Shown here in pieces: positions 22,306 through 32,790 of a DNA stretch of 64,000 nucleotides. The first letter of the stretch is position 1; the number at the start of each line of letters is the position of its first letter. The position numbers and the translations under genes are program-made. This stretch comes from Hyphomicrobiales bacterium (GTDB lineage Bacteria; Pseudomonadota; Alphaproteobacteria; Rhizobiales; Rhodobiaceae): contig PKTR01000002.1 of NCBI GenBank assembly GCA_002869065.1, forward strand, positions 806,001-870,000, given 5' to 3'. A model generated the notes under the pieces. That model made no database searches. It was not told the DNA's origin and saw only the letters and a list, made by a program, of their open reading frames with translations.

Positions 22306-22451
22306 CGTCATCCTCCGGCTTGACCGGAGGATCGGCCAGCGACGAGCGTAGCGTCAGCTGATTCCGCCTCGGCAGATCAGGCTTGGCTCATCTCCCCAAT
22401 TCCAATTCCTTTCACGTTGCGAACGATCCTCCGGTCAAGCCGGAGGATGAC
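22306..22451. repeat. Inverted pair of palindromic REP-like repeats (pair 1)
   Basis: Two copies of a ~27-base palindrome (GATCCTCCGGTCAAGCCGG core), one at 22306-22339 in one orientation and one at 22425-22451 in the other. The pair could fold into a long hairpin. The same two-part structure occurs at 50553-50700, and a single copy lies at 22901-22934. Confidence 0.85.
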
Positions 22452-22516
22452 GTGCGTTGATGGGGCAGGCGTCCATCGCACTCGCTTCCGGCATACCGTT
22501 GCGAGAAGGGCAATAG

Positions 22517-22855
22517 ACCCCGGATCAAGTCCGGGGTTACGGGGAGAGTGTGAGGCGAAAGTGGTGCTTGCTTCAGGCGCACCCGGCCCGCAGGGCCGCA
22601 AGGCCGACCGGCCGTCGCTCGGCGGCAAGTCGGGTGTTCCCGACTTGCGCATGTCACAGAGTCAACACGGGAGCAACCGTGTTGAGGGCGCGCCGTCGCA
22701 GGCCAGTGAGCGGTGAGCGGTGAGCGAACGCTCGGCCGTGAGACCGATCAACGTCCGGGGTGACGGGGAGTGTTTGGAACTCAAGCCAAGCTCCCGAACC
22801 TTTCCCTGTCAGCCATCCCCCGATCCATCGTCATGCCGGACTTGATCCGGCATCC
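22517..22855. repeat. Mosaic of further palindromic repeats
   Basis: Contains CCCCGGATCAAGTCCGGGG at 22517-22537 and a related copy around 22830-22855 (GCCGGACTTGATCCGGC). It also contains the palindrome AAGTCGGGTGTTCCCGACTT at 22627-22646 followed by a CAACACGG...CCGTGTTG palindrome near 22664-22686. Equivalent units reappear between 50221 and 50494. No gene is convincing in the whole 22273-23063 spacer. Confidence 0.75.
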
Positions 22856-22900
22856 AATGGCAGCTGCGCAAATTGCAGGCGGCTGCTCCTTTGCTCTCTG

Positions 22901-22934
22901 TCGTCATCCTCCGGCTTGACCGGAGGATCGGCCA
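22901..22934. repeat. REP-like palindrome, single copy
   Basis: A third copy of the CCTCCGGCTTGACCGGAGG palindrome with the same GGCCA tail as the copy at 22306. It lies about 130 bases upstream of the deaminase gene. Confidence 0.8.
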
Positions 22935-23045
22935 ACAAAGAGCGTAGCGCGGGCGGGTCCTGTCGATGATGCGGGTGGTCGGTGTGCGATGCTCCCCCTG
23001 AAATGCCGTTTTCCTGCGCTATCATTCCACTGTGATGGAAAGTGA

Positions 23046-24056
<1,011 letters not shown>

Positions 24057-24161
24057 GCGAGCATTTTTGAACTCACCTCATTGACTACCGAGCGTCATTC
24101 TATCCAGCATTGAATGCCACTATAAATCTATAAGTAAGATTGTATCGCTTTCGGTGATGAG

Positions 24162-24995
24162 ATGGCATTTGGAATTGAACCCTACTTAGAGCGTGCTCGA
24201 AAACACATTGAAAGCAATGATGAATTTCAGTTGCGATATGCATGTTTGGAACTTCGGCTTGGCCTCGAGAGGATCGCCTACCAAAAACTGCAGCTGCGAT
24301 TGGGCCTCATATCGCCTGAGCAACTTCGCGGCTGGCAACCGCGAAAAGTCATTGAGACGTTGATTGATCTAGTCGACGAGCACCTGGCAGAAGACGTCAC
24401 GGCTCGCATCTCCTTGAATGATGGAAACGGCTCTTCTTCGGAGAAAGCCGCGCTTGTCTGTAAAATGAAAGGCTTCTCACCCAAAAAACTCGGAAAATAC
24501 TGGCAAAAAATAAGCTCTCATCTGCACGTTCCCATGCCAGAAAAGAAAGGTGATCTGCCACCCAAAATCGACACACATGCTCTAGCTACATTCCTCACTA
24601 AAGTAATTCAATTCATCGAAGAAATTTCAATCGAAGCTTCCGATTTTTTCGTTGCTGAGCGTGTTGAATTTACCTGTGACGAATGCAAAGAACAAATTTT
24701 TAGAAATGCATTAAATCTGAATGACAATGATATAGTCGAATGCCGAAATCCCCAGTGCCATGCCTCCTATCTTATTAAATTGGAGCCAGGGAAATTCGGT
24801 TATCGAAGAAATTTTCAATACCTTCCATGCCAAAATGATGCCTGTTCTGGGCATATGAGTATTGATGAAAATATCATTAAGCATTTAGGATACAAAGAAT
24901 CCCTTTTTCGTGAATGCTCTGAATGCAATACTCAATACAAAATAAGTTGGGGACTTTACTGGGAAACGGGTCCCGAGGACGAGCAATGCATTTAG
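24162..24995 (+). CDS. AT-rich zinc-ribbon protein of unknown function, likely acquired
   Basis: A 277-residue protein I do not recognise. The gene is strikingly AT-rich next to its GC-rich neighbours and uses many A/T-ending codons, a sign of transfer. Residues 1-160 look alpha-helical and charged (FQLRYACLELRLGLERIAY). The C-terminal part carries two likely zinc ribbons: Cys172, Cys175, Cys194, Cys199, and Cys223, Cys228, Cys252, Cys255. No membrane segment or signal peptide is seen. It stands alone between the deaminase and trpF, with AT-rich flanks (24059-24161). A nucleic-acid-binding or defence-related role is possible but not shown. Confidence 0.75.
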   Translation: MAFGIEPYLERARKHIESNDEFQLRYACLELRLGLERIAYQKLQLRLGLISPEQLRGWQPRKVIETLIDLVDEHLAEDVTARISLNDGNGSSSEKAALVCKMKGFSPKKLGKYWQKISSHLHVPMPEKKGDLPPKIDTHALATFLTKVIQFIEEISIEASDFFVAERVEFTCDECKEQIFRNALNLNDNDIVECRNPQCHASYLIKLEPGKFGYRRNFQYLPCQNDACSGHMSIDENIIKHLGYKESLFRECSECNTQYKISWGLYWETGPEDEQCI

Positions 24996-25136
24996 TCCCA
25001 CCCAACTCCGGCAACCGCGGCGATTGAGTCCTTCATGTGACGGTTCGTTGCAGCGCCCCCGCTCTGGACACGGGCGGCGCGGCGTGGCACTTCACGCCTC
25101 GGTTTTCCTGGACGGGTTTTCTTGCACGGGCGGGCG

Positions 25137-25799
25137 ATGGGCTTTCTCATCAAAATCTGCGGGCTGAGCGACGAAGCCTCGATCGATACGGCGATCGGGG
25201 CCGGCGCCGATATGATCGGCCTCGTCATCTTTCCGCCGAGCCCGCGCAACGTGTCGCTGGAAGTTGCGAGGCGGCTTGCCGATCACGCGCGCGGGCGCAC
25301 CGAGATCGTCGCGCTCACCGTCAACGCGGACGATGCTCTGATGGACGCGGTCGTTGAGGCGATCCGGCCCGATTGCCTGCAGCTGCACGGCAAGGAAAGC
25401 CCGCAACACACCGCGGAGCTCGGCCGCCGCTACGGCCTGCCGACCATGAAGGCACTCGGCATTTCGAACGCCGAAGACGTCGCCCGCGCCGGCCTCTATG
25501 CGGGCTCCTGCACGCGCCTGTTGTTCGATGCCAAGCCGCCGAAGGACGCGACGCGGCCGGGCGGGCTCGGTGCCACCTTCGACTGGCGGCTGCTCGACGC
25601 GCTTGACCCGGCGGTCGGCTTCATGCTTTCCGGTGGGCTGGATACTAACAATGTCGCCGACGCCATCGCCGCCACGCGGGCCGAAGGGGTCGACGTTTCC
25701 TCGGGCGTCGAAAGCGCGCCGGGGATCAAGGATCCGGACAAGATCCGGGAATTCGTTGCCGCGGCGCGCGCTGCCGCGGTGCAAAGGAGTGCACAGTGA
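25137..25799 (+). CDS. trpF: Phosphoribosylanthranilate isomerase
   Basis: Third step of tryptophan synthesis from anthranilate. The 220-residue TIM-barrel protein has the catalytic Cys8 in [21 protein letters not shown], and the phosphate-binding SGGLDTNNV near the C-terminus. ATG 25137 gives the family length; a TTG five codons upstream is less likely. It overlaps trpB by 4 bases. The order trpF-trpB-trpA-accD-folC is conserved in Alphaproteobacteria. Confidence 0.96.
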   Translation: MGFLIKICGLSDEASIDTAIGAGADMIGLVIFPPSPRNVSLEVARRLADHARGRTEIVALTVNADDALMDAVVEAIRPDCLQLHGKESPQHTAELGRRYGLPTMKALGISNAEDVARAGLYAGSCTRLLFDAKPPKDATRPGGLGATFDWRLLDALDPAVGFMLSGGLDTNNVADAIAATRAEGVDVSSGVESAPGIKDPDKIREFVAAARAAAVQRSAQ

Positions 25800-27040
25800 C
25801 CAGTCAGCCCAATACCCTTCGTTCGGGTCCCGACGATCGCGGGTTCTTCGGTATTTTCGGCGGCCGCTTCGTCGCCGAGACGCTGATGCCGCTGATCCTC
25901 GAACTGGAAAAGGCGTGGGAAGAGGCGAAAGTCGATCCGGCCTTCGGCGAGGAACTGGCCCAGCTTTCGACCCATTATGCCGGCCGGCCGAGCCCGCTCT
26001 ATTTCGCCGAGCGGCTGACCGAGCATCTTCGTGAGGTTTCTGCGGCCTCCGGCCGCGGGGGCGGCGCCAAGGTGTACTTCAAGCGCGACGAGCTGAACCA
26101 CACCGGATCGCACAAGATCAACAACACGATCGGCCAGATTCTGCTTGCCCGCCGGATGGGCAAGACGCGGATCATCGCCGAGACCGGCGCAGGCCAGCAT
26201 GGCGTCGCGACGGCGACCGTGTGCGCCCGTTTCGGCCTGCCCTGCGTGGTCTATATGGGCGCGACCGACGTTGAGCGGCAGAAGCCGAACGTGTTCCGCA
26301 TGAAGCTTCTCGGCGCCGAGATCGTGCCGGTGACCGCCGGCGCGGGTACGCTGAAGGACGCCATGAACGAGGCGTTGCGCGACTGGGTCACCAATGTGGA
26401 ATCGACCTACTACCTGATCGGCACCGCCGCCGGTCCGCACCCCTATCCGGAGATGGTCCGCGACTTCCAGGCGGTGATCGGCACCGAAGCGCGCGAACAG
26501 ATCCAGCAGGCAGAGGGCAAGCTGCCGGATGCGGTGGTTGCCTGCGTCGGCGGCGGCTCGAACGCCATCGGCCTGTTCCATCCCTTCCTCGACGACGGCG
26601 ACGTGGCGATCTACGGCGTCGAAGCCGGTGGACGCGGCCTCGATGGCGAAGAACATTGCGCCTCGCTCAATGCCGGCCGCCCGGGCGTGTTGCACGGCAA
26701 CCGCACCTATCTCTTGCAGGACGACGACGGCCAGATCCTCGAGGGTCATTCGATCTCGGCCGGCCTCGACTATCCCGGCATCGGGCCGGAGCATTCCTGG
26801 CTGAAGGAAACCGGCCGCGTGACCTACGTGCCGGCGACCGACGACGAGGCGCTCGAAGCCTTCCAGCTGTGCACCAAGCTCGAGGGCATCATCCCCGCGC
26901 TCGAACCCTCGCACGCGCTTGCCTATGTGATGAAGCTTGCGCCGACGATGTCGAAGGACCAGATCATCGTGATGAACATGTGCGGCCGCGGCGACAAGGA
27001 CGTGTTTACCGTCGCCGGCCACCTCGGCGTGGAGATGTGA
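25796..27040 (+). CDS. trpB: Tryptophan synthase beta subunit
   Basis: Joins indole and serine to tryptophan, using PLP, in an alpha2-beta2 complex with TrpA. The 414-residue protein has the PLP lysine at about residue 107 in [22 protein letters not shown], and the phosphate-binding GGGSNAIG. The start codon overlaps the trpF stop. trpA begins 2 bases after its stop, consistent with coupled synthesis. Confidence 0.98.
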   Translation: MTSQPNTLRSGPDDRGFFGIFGGRFVAETLMPLILELEKAWEEAKVDPAFGEELAQLSTHYAGRPSPLYFAERLTEHLREVSAASGRGGGAKVYFKRDELNHTGSHKINNTIGQILLARRMGKTRIIAETGAGQHGVATATVCARFGLPCVVYMGATDVERQKPNVFRMKLLGAEIVPVTAGAGTLKDAMNEALRDWVTNVESTYYLIGTAAGPHPYPEMVRDFQAVIGTEAREQIQQAEGKLPDAVVACVGGGSNAIGLFHPFLDDGDVAIYGVEAGGRGLDGEEHCASLNAGRPGVLHGNRTYLLQDDDGQILEGHSISAGLDYPGIGPEHSWLKETGRVTYVPATDDEALEAFQLCTKLEGIIPALEPSHALAYVMKLAPTMSKDQIIVMNMCGRGDKDVFTVAGHLGVEM

Positions 27041-27042
27041 CC

Positions 27043-27885
27043 ATGAAAGAGACCCGCATCGACCGCCGCTTCAAGGCCCTGGCCGAAGAAGGCCGCCCCG
27101 CCCTCGTGACCTTCGTCATGTCGGGCGATCCCGACTACGACACCGGGCTTGAGATCGTGAAGGCGCTGCCCGGCGCCGGCGCCGACGTGATTGAACTCGG
27201 CATGCCGTTTTCCGACCCGATGGCCGACGGCCCGGCAATCCAGCTTGCCGGCCAGCGCGCGCTCGCCGGCGGCCAGACACTGAAGAAGACGCTGCAGATG
27301 GTTGCCGCCTTCCGCGAGGGCGACGACGCGACGCCGATCGTGCTGATGGGCTACTACAATCCGATCTATTCCTATGGCGGCGACAAGTTCCTCGCCGATG
27401 CGGCCAAGGCCGGCGTCGACGGGCTGATCATCGTCGACCTGCCGCCGGAAGCCGATGACGAACTCTGTGTGCCGGCGATCGATGCCGGCATCAACTTCAT
27501 CCGGCTGGCGACGCCGACGACCGATGACGCGCGGCTGCCGGCCGTGCTCGCCAACACCTCCGGTTTCGTCTATTACGTATCCATTCTCGGCATCACCGGA
27601 ACCGCCGCACCGGATACCGGCAAGGTCGCCGAGGCGGTCGTACGCATCAAGAAGCAGACGACGCTTCCCGTCGCGGTCGGCTTCGGCGTCAAGACGGCCG
27701 CGCAAGCCGAGGCGATCGGTGGTGCATCGGACGGCGTGGTGGTCGGTTCGGCGCTCGTTGAAGCGGTGCGCACCAGCCTCGACGACGACGGCAAGGCAAC
27801 CGCCGGTACGGTCAAGGCGGTGGCCGATCTGGTCGCCGATCTGGCCGGCGGCGTGCGTGCGGCAGGCCAGCGCGCGGCCGAATAA
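27043..27885 (+). CDS. trpA: Tryptophan synthase alpha subunit
   Basis: Cleaves indole-3-glycerol phosphate to indole, which is channelled to TrpB. The 280-residue TIM barrel has the catalytic Glu51 in [12 protein letters not shown] and Asp62 in ADGP, then [11 protein letters not shown]-like and VGFGVKT blocks. It starts 2 bases after trpB. Confidence 0.98.
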   Translation: MKETRIDRRFKALAEEGRPALVTFVMSGDPDYDTGLEIVKALPGAGADVIELGMPFSDPMADGPAIQLAGQRALAGGQTLKKTLQMVAAFREGDDATPIVLMGYYNPIYSYGGDKFLADAAKAGVDGLIIVDLPPEADDELCVPAIDAGINFIRLATPTTDDARLPAVLANTSGFVYYVSILGITGTAAPDTGKVAEAVVRIKKQTTLPVAVGFGVKTAAQAEAIGGASDGVVVGSALVEAVRTSLDDDGKATAGTVKAVADLVADLAGGVRAAGQRAAE

Positions 27886-27963
27886 CAGGCCTTATGCCCG
27901 CCACGTTTTGATGGCGGAATTCCTGGCGGCAGGGACCGCCACAAACCGAACGGACGCAAGCTC

Positions 27964-28947
27964 GTGAACTGGATCAACACCGTTGTTCGCCCGAAAATCC
28001 GCAATCTTCTCGCCAAGCGGGAAGTGCCGGAGAATCTCTGGATCAAGTGCCCCGAAACCGGGGAGATGGTGTTCCACCGCGATCTCGAGGCCAACAACTG
28101 GGTGGTGCCGGCGTCGGGCCATCACATGCGAATGCCGGCGGCCAAGCGTCTCGACATGGTGTTCGGCGACGAGGCGTGGGAGACCATCCCGACCCCGGAA
28201 GTGCCGGTCGATCCGCTGAAGTTCCGTGACGAGCGGCGCTACACAGACCGGCTGAAGGACGCCAAGACCAAGACCGGCAAGGAAGATGCCGTGCTGATTG
28301 CGCGCGGCGCCATCGACGGCGTCGACGTGATCGCCTCGGTGCAGGACTTCTCCTTCATGGGCGGCTCGCTCGGCATGGCCGCCGGCGAAGCGCTGATCAC
28401 CGGCATGACGCTGGCGCGCAAGGAGAAGAAGCCGTTCGTGCTGTTTGTCTCCTCGGGCGGCGCGCGCATGCAGGAAGGCATTCTCTCCCTGATGCAGATG
28501 CCGCGCACCACGGTTGCGGTCGACGCGCTGAAGGATGCGGGCCTGCCTTATATCGTCGTGCTGACCAACCCGACGACCGGCGGCGTGACCGCGTCCTACG
28601 CGATGCTCGGTGACGTGCATATCGCCGAACCCGGCGCGCTGATCGGCTTTGCCGGCCCGCGTGTCATCGAGCAGACGATCCGCGAGAAGCTGCCCGAAGG
28701 CTTCCAGCGCTCGGAATATCTGCTCGAGCACGGCATGGTCGACATGGTGGTGTCGCGCAACGACCTGAAAGACACGCTCGCCCGGCTGTGCCGGCTGTTG
28801 ATGCGCGTGCCGGCCGCCGGCAAGACCGAAGCACCGACCAAGCCCGCACCGGTTGAAGCCGCCGCGCCTGCAGAGCCGAAAGCCGAGGCCGAAACCGAAG
28901 CGGCAAAGGCCGAGAGCGAAGACGCCACGCCCGCCGCCGCGCAATAG
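27964..28947 (+). CDS. accD: Acetyl-CoA carboxylase carboxyltransferase beta subunit
   Basis: Transfers CO2 from biotin to acetyl-CoA together with AccA, the first step of fatty acid synthesis. The 327-residue protein carries the crotonase-like core ([51 protein letters not shown]). The N-terminal zinc ribbon is reduced: the first Cys remains in WIKCPETG, but the other three positions seen in E. coli are replaced. A C-terminal Ala/Glu-rich tail follows. The start appears to be GTG at 27964. A biotin transporter (bioY) lies 5 kb downstream. Confidence 0.95.
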   Translation: MNWINTVVRPKIRNLLAKREVPENLWIKCPETGEMVFHRDLEANNWVVPASGHHMRMPAAKRLDMVFGDEAWETIPTPEVPVDPLKFRDERRYTDRLKDAKTKTGKEDAVLIARGAIDGVDVIASVQDFSFMGGSLGMAAGEALITGMTLARKEKKPFVLFVSSGGARMQEGILSLMQMPRTTVAVDALKDAGLPYIVVLTNPTTGGVTASYAMLGDVHIAEPGALIGFAGPRVIEQTIREKLPEGFQRSEYLLEHGMVDMVVSRNDLKDTLARLCRLLMRVPAAGKTEAPTKPAPVEAAAPAEPKAEAETEAAKAESEDATPAAAQ

Positions 28948-29019
28948 CCCCATCTCCACCCCCGCATCCGGGCGACTCACGGCCGGGTGCGTCTCTTCGC
29001 CGGGAGCCCGGTTTCTCGC

Positions 29020-30336
29020 ATGACCGAAGCCAGCACGATCCTGGAGCGTCTCGCGGCGCTGCACCCGAAGAAGATCGACCTGTCGCTCGATCGCATGTAT
29101 CGCGTGCTCGCGGCACTCGATCATCCAGAGCGCCGGCTGCCGCCGGTGATCCATCTGGCCGGCACCAACGGCAAGGGCTCGACGACGGCGAACCTGCGCG
29201 CGATCCTGGAAGCGGCGGGCCGCTCGGTGCACGTCTACACCTCGCCGCATCTGGTGCGTTTCAACGAGCGTATCCGGCTCGGCGCGCCCGATGGCGGGCG
29301 CTTCGTCAGCGACGAGGCGCTGAGCGCGGCCCTCGCCCATGTCGAAAAGGTCAATGCGGGCGTGCCCGTGACGATCTTCGAGATCACAACGGCGGCGGCG
29401 TTCCATCTGTTCGCGGAAAACCCCGCCGACGTACTGCTGCTGGAGACCGGGCTTGGCGGCCGGCTCGATGCGACCAATGTGGTCGACACGCCGCTTGCCA
29501 GCGTGATTACCTCGATCTCGCTCGACCACGAGATGTATCTCGGCACCACGCTTGCGGAAATCGCGGGCGAGAAGGCTGGCATCATCAAGAAGGGCGTGCC
29601 GGTCATCACGGCGCCGCAGCACGGCGTCGTCGCCGACGTTCTGGATGCGGCCGCGGCCCGGCTCGATGCGCCGATATTTGCCGGCGGCGAAGCCTGGAGC
29701 GTGCACGAGGAACACGGGCGGCTGGTCTACCAGGACGAAGACGGGTTGCTCGATCTGCCGGCGCCACGCCTGCTCGGCGGCCATCAATACATCAATACGG
29801 GCCTTGCGGTCGCGGTGCTCAGGGCAACCGGGCTCGCGCCTGATGCCACCATCATCGAAGAGGGCCTCAACGACGTCGACTGGCCGGCACGGCTGCAGCG
29901 ACTGACCAGCGGCACGCTGTTCGAGCTGGCTCCGAAAGGGGCGGATCTCTGGCTCGACGGCGGCCACAACCCGGCGGCGGGACAGGCGGTCGCGACCGTG
30001 ATGGCGGATCTGGAAGACCGCTCTCCGCGACCGCTGGTGCTGATCGCCGGCATGCTGACGACCAAGGACAATGCGGGCTTTCTGAAGCCCTTCGCCGGCC
30101 TCGCACGCCAGGTCATGACGGTGCCGATCAGCGGTGTCGAGGCAAGCCTTGGCGCCGAGGAACTGGCCGAGGCCGCCCGCTCGGCGGGCCTGCCGGCGGA
30201 AGCCTTCGCCAGCGTCGAGGACGCGCTGATGACGCTGTCGTCGGAGCCCTTCGACAAGCCGCCGCGCATTCTCATCTGCGGCTCGCTCTACCTGGCCGGC
30301 ACGGTGCTCGCCGATAACGAGACCCCGCCGGAATAA
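29020..30336 (+). CDS. folC: Folylpolyglutamate/dihydrofolate synthase
   Basis: Mur-ligase-family enzyme that adds glutamate to folates. The 438-residue protein has the ATP-binding P-loop GTNGKGST around residue 50, SPHLVRFNERIR, and the LETGLGGRLDATN block, with DGGHNPAA in the C-terminal domain. ATG 29020 (MTEASTILE) fits the family. It closes the trp-accD-folC cluster. Confidence 0.95.
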   Translation: MTEASTILERLAALHPKKIDLSLDRMYRVLAALDHPERRLPPVIHLAGTNGKGSTTANLRAILEAAGRSVHVYTSPHLVRFNERIRLGAPDGGRFVSDEALSAALAHVEKVNAGVPVTIFEITTAAAFHLFAENPADVLLLETGLGGRLDATNVVDTPLASVITSISLDHEMYLGTTLAEIAGEKAGIIKKGVPVITAPQHGVVADVLDAAAARLDAPIFAGGEAWSVHEEHGRLVYQDEDGLLDLPAPRLLGGHQYINTGLAVAVLRATGLAPDATIIEEGLNDVDWPARLQRLTSGTLFELAPKGADLWLDGGHNPAAGQAVATVMADLEDRSPRPLVLIAGMLTTKDNAGFLKPFAGLARQVMTVPISGVEASLGAEELAEAARSAGLPAEAFASVEDALMTLSSEPFDKPPRILICGSLYLAGTVLADNETPPE

Positions 30337-30372
30337 TCTCCCCCAAACAGGCCTATCGGGGATGGTCGGGCG

Positions 30373-30555
30373 TCAGGACTGCGTCTCGAGCGCGTCGACG
30401 ATGTGAAGCCGCGTGGCATTGCCGCGATCGCTGCAGCCGGCATCGCTGTCAGGTGCGGGCCGCATCCCGCCATCGCGGCAGCGGGTTCGGCTTTCCGCCT
30501 CCCGGATGAGCAGGGCGGCCATTCCACCCGCCGGCAGCATGTAGATCTTCTGCAT
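30373..30555 (-). CDS. Hypothetical 60-residue small protein
   Basis: Begins MQKIYMLPAGGMAALL with an AAGGGG ribosome-binding site 6 bases upstream. It continues as a Cys-containing, mainly hydrophilic tail (SRTRCRDGG, SDAGCSDRG). The short hydrophobic start could be a weak signal or membrane anchor. It is divergent from the small gene at 30734, with a Fur-like palindrome between them. Coding status rests mainly on the ribosome-binding site; it may be spurious. Confidence 0.4.
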   Translation of the reverse strand: MQKIYMLPAGGMAALLIREAESRTRCRDGGMRPAPDSDAGCSDRGNATRLHIVDALETQS

Positions 30556-30670
30556 CGTTTTCCCCTTGTTACGCGGGACGCCCAGGGCGTGGCACGGCAC
30601 CGGTTGCTTTGTCCCGGAAAACACCTTGGTGCGGCACCCTGACCGCTTGCGCCGGTCTCGCTATTCTGGT

Positions 30671-30689
30671 ATTGCGAATGACTTGCAAT
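30671..30689. promoter_or_regulatory. Fur-like palindrome upstream of the iron cluster
   Basis: ATTGCGAATGACTTGCAAT: ATTGC/GCAAT outer arms with partly symmetric centre, 19 bases. This resembles boxes of the Fur family in Alphaproteobacteria. It lies 45 bases upstream of the small gene at 30734 and about 280 upstream of ferritin. Which regulator (Fur/Mur, RirA or Irr) would bind cannot be told from sequence. Confidence 0.55.
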
Positions 30690-30733
30690 AGCAATTACGG
30701 TCCTTTACGGACCCAAGATGAGGAGAGGCAACG

Positions 30734-30898
30734 ATGTTCGACCATGATGCTCTTGCCATTGTTCGGCTGTTCGGCGCATGGAGCGATGCCTATTGGGCAC
30801 TCGTCGATCCGGCATCTCAAATCGAAGCGGCGCAGACAGGCGGTGACCGCGCTTTCGCCCCGCCCGCCGATCGGGGTCGTCTTGACGGCGGCAGATAG
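30734..30898 (+). CDS. Hypothetical 54-residue small protein before ferritin
   Basis: Starts MFDHDALAIVRLFGAW with GAGGAGAGG at good spacing, and ends with a charged tail (DRGRLDGGR). Unrecognised. It lies between the Fur-like palindrome and the ferritin gene on the same strand, so it may be part of an iron-regulated transcript or a leader peptide. The evidence is start-site context only. Confidence 0.45.
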   Translation: MFDHDALAIVRLFGAWSDAYWALVDPASQIEAAQTGGDRAFAPPADRGRLDGGR

Positions 30899-30968
30899 GT
30901 TTGCCCCACTACCTGTTTGCGCTAACTCCCGAGCGCCGATTTCAGCGACCCCAACTCAAGGACCTGCC

Positions 30969-31481
30969 ATGAAGCTTGACGCCAATATCGAAAAAGCCCT
31001 CAACGACCAGATCAACAGCGAACTGCACGCCTCCTACATGTACCTCGCCATGGCGGCCTATTTCGATGCCGAGAGCCTGCCGGGCTTTGCCGCCTGGTTC
31101 CGTGCCCAGTCGCAGGAAGAAAACGGTCACGCGATGAAGATCTACGACTTCGTCTACAAGCGTGACGGGCGCGTCGTGCTCGAAGGTCTGGAAAAGCCGC
31201 AAGCCTCGTTCGACTCGCCGGAAGCGGCCATCGCCTATGCGTTCGAAATGGAAGAAAAGGTCACGCAGCAGATCCATGCGCTGTTCGAGCAGTCGCAGCA
31301 GGCCAGGGAATTCGGTACGCAGGCGATGCTCAACTGGTTCCTCGACGAGCAGATCGCCGAAGAAGACCAGTTCCGCCGCATCCTCGATCAGGTCCACGCC
31401 GCCGGCGACAGCCGTTGGCACCTTCTGATCCTCGACGGCCAGCTTTCGGCGCGCGACCGTGGCGGCGAAGCCGAGCAATAA
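30969..31481 (+). CDS. ftnA: Non-haem ferritin
   Basis: Iron-storage protein that oxidises and stores Fe(II) in a 24-subunit shell. The 170-residue product shows ferroxidase residues Glu18 (NSELHASYMYL), Glu51 and His54 (EENGHAMKIYDFV), then EEKVTQQI and EQIAEEDQFRRIL. ATG 30969 is right for the family; a longer open frame upstream is not credible. It is downstream of a Fur-like palindrome and a small gene, and upstream of a cytochrome c peroxidase. Confidence 0.95.
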   Translation: MKLDANIEKALNDQINSELHASYMYLAMAAYFDAESLPGFAAWFRAQSQEENGHAMKIYDFVYKRDGRVVLEGLEKPQASFDSPEAAIAYAFEMEEKVTQQIHALFEQSQQAREFGTQAMLNWFLDEQIAEEDQFRRILDQVHAAGDSRWHLLILDGQLSARDRGGEAEQ

Positions 31482-31548
31482 CATCATTGACGGGCGGATG
31501 ACCCGCCGTCATCCGTCCGCTCGCATTCACGGAGGCTTCGCGGAAGCC

Positions 31549-32763
31549 ATGACTGCCCGCTTCGATACGTCCGACACGGAAAAAAGCCCCTTCAGGAAAC
31601 TTGCTGTGGCCTCTGTCGCCGTCGCAGGACTGACGCTCTGTTCCGCCGGCGCGTTCGCCGCCGATGCCGACGGCGCAATTCCCGGCCTCCCCGCCGCGCC
31701 CTACACGACGGTGGAAACACTCGGCTCGGCGCTGTTCTTCGACCTCAACCTGTCGAAGAACCGCAGCCAGTCCTGCGCCACCTGCCACGACCCAGAAATC
31801 GCCTTCGTCGATCCCCGGGGCGATGCGGTTTCTCTCGGCGACGACGGCACCTCGCTCGGCGATCGCAACGCGCCGACCGCCGCCTATTCGTCGTTCAGCC
31901 CGGCCTTTCACAAGACCAAGGCCGGCATCTTTGCCGGCGGTCAGTTCCATGACGGCCGCGAGCCGGACCTCGCCGGTCAGGCGGGCGGGCCACCGCTCAA
32001 CCCGATCGAGATGGGCATGCCGGACAAGGCGAGCGTGGTCGCGCGGCTCATGGAAAACGCCGACTACGTCACGGCATTCAAGGCGCTCTATGGCGACGAC
32101 ATCTTCACCGAAGCCGACACCGCCTACGCGGCGATGACAAAAAGCATCGCGGCGTTCGAGATGACGCCGGCCTTCGCGCCGTTCGATTCCAAATACGACC
32201 GCTATCTGCGCGGCGAGGTGAAACTGACGGCAGAGGAGGAGCTTGGGCAGGTTCTGTTCTTCTCGGCGCAGTTCACCAACTGCAATCTGTGCCACCAGCT
32301 GCGCAAGACGCCGGGTGCGGCGAAGGAGACCTTTTCCAACTACGAGTTCCACAATATCGGCGTGCCGGAGAACCGCGCGGTCCGCGCGATCAACGGCGTC
32401 GCAAAGGGCTTCAAGGATCGCGGACTGCTGGAGAACCCGGCGATCGACGATCAGTCGCAAGCCGGCAAGATCAAGGTGCCAACCCTGCGCAATGTCGCCG
32501 TCACCGGGCCGTACATGCACAATGGCGTGTTCGAGGATCTGCGCACGGTGATCCTGTTCTACGACAAGTACAACAGCAAGGACCCGAAGCGGGCGATCAA
32601 CCCGGAGACCGGCCAGCCCTGGGCGCCGCCGGAAATCGACGGCACGCTGTCGATGAAGGAACTGGAGACCGGGCCGGCCCTCGACGACAAGCGTGTCGAC
32701 GCGCTCGTCGCCTTCCTCAAGACGCTGACCGACAGGCGCTACGAGCGCCTGCTCGACCAGTGA
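31549..32763 (+). CDS. Di-haem cytochrome c peroxidase (MauG/CcpA family)
   Basis: Periplasmic enzyme that reduces hydrogen peroxide with electrons from c-type cytochromes. The 404-residue product has a signal peptide (RKLAVASVAVAGLTL then AFA-ADA, cut near residue 35) and two haem-binding CxxCH motifs (CATCHD near residue 80 and CNLCHQ near 245). The downstream PTLRNVAVTGPYMHNGVF block is typical of bacterial cytochrome c peroxidase and MauG proteins. Start ATG 31549 (MTARFDTS). Being 70 bases after ferritin, it may share iron or oxidative-stress control. Confidence 0.92.
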   Translation: MTARFDTSDTEKSPFRKLAVASVAVAGLTLCSAGAFAADADGAIPGLPAAPYTTVETLGSALFFDLNLSKNRSQSCATCHDPEIAFVDPRGDAVSLGDDGTSLGDRNAPTAAYSSFSPAFHKTKAGIFAGGQFHDGREPDLAGQAGGPPLNPIEMGMPDKASVVARLMENADYVTAFKALYGDDIFTEADTAYAAMTKSIAAFEMTPAFAPFDSKYDRYLRGEVKLTAEEELGQVLFFSAQFTNCNLCHQLRKTPGAAKETFSNYEFHNIGVPENRAVRAINGVAKGFKDRGLLENPAIDDQSQAGKIKVPTLRNVAVTGPYMHNGVFEDLRTVILFYDKYNSKDPKRAINPETGQPWAPPEIDGTLSMKELETGPALDDKRVDALVAFLKTLTDRRYERLLDQ

Positions 32764-32790
32764 GGGCGGAGAACGCCGCCGGTCGCGCTT

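Noticed and set aside
20017-22311. Long minus-strand open frame across fabB and fabI
   Set aside because: Antisense shadow of two well-identified genes, with no family-like motifs.
22306-22934. Possible CRISPR array
   Set aside because: The repeats are palindromic, few, irregularly spaced and in both orientations, with no cas gene; they fit REP-like elements.
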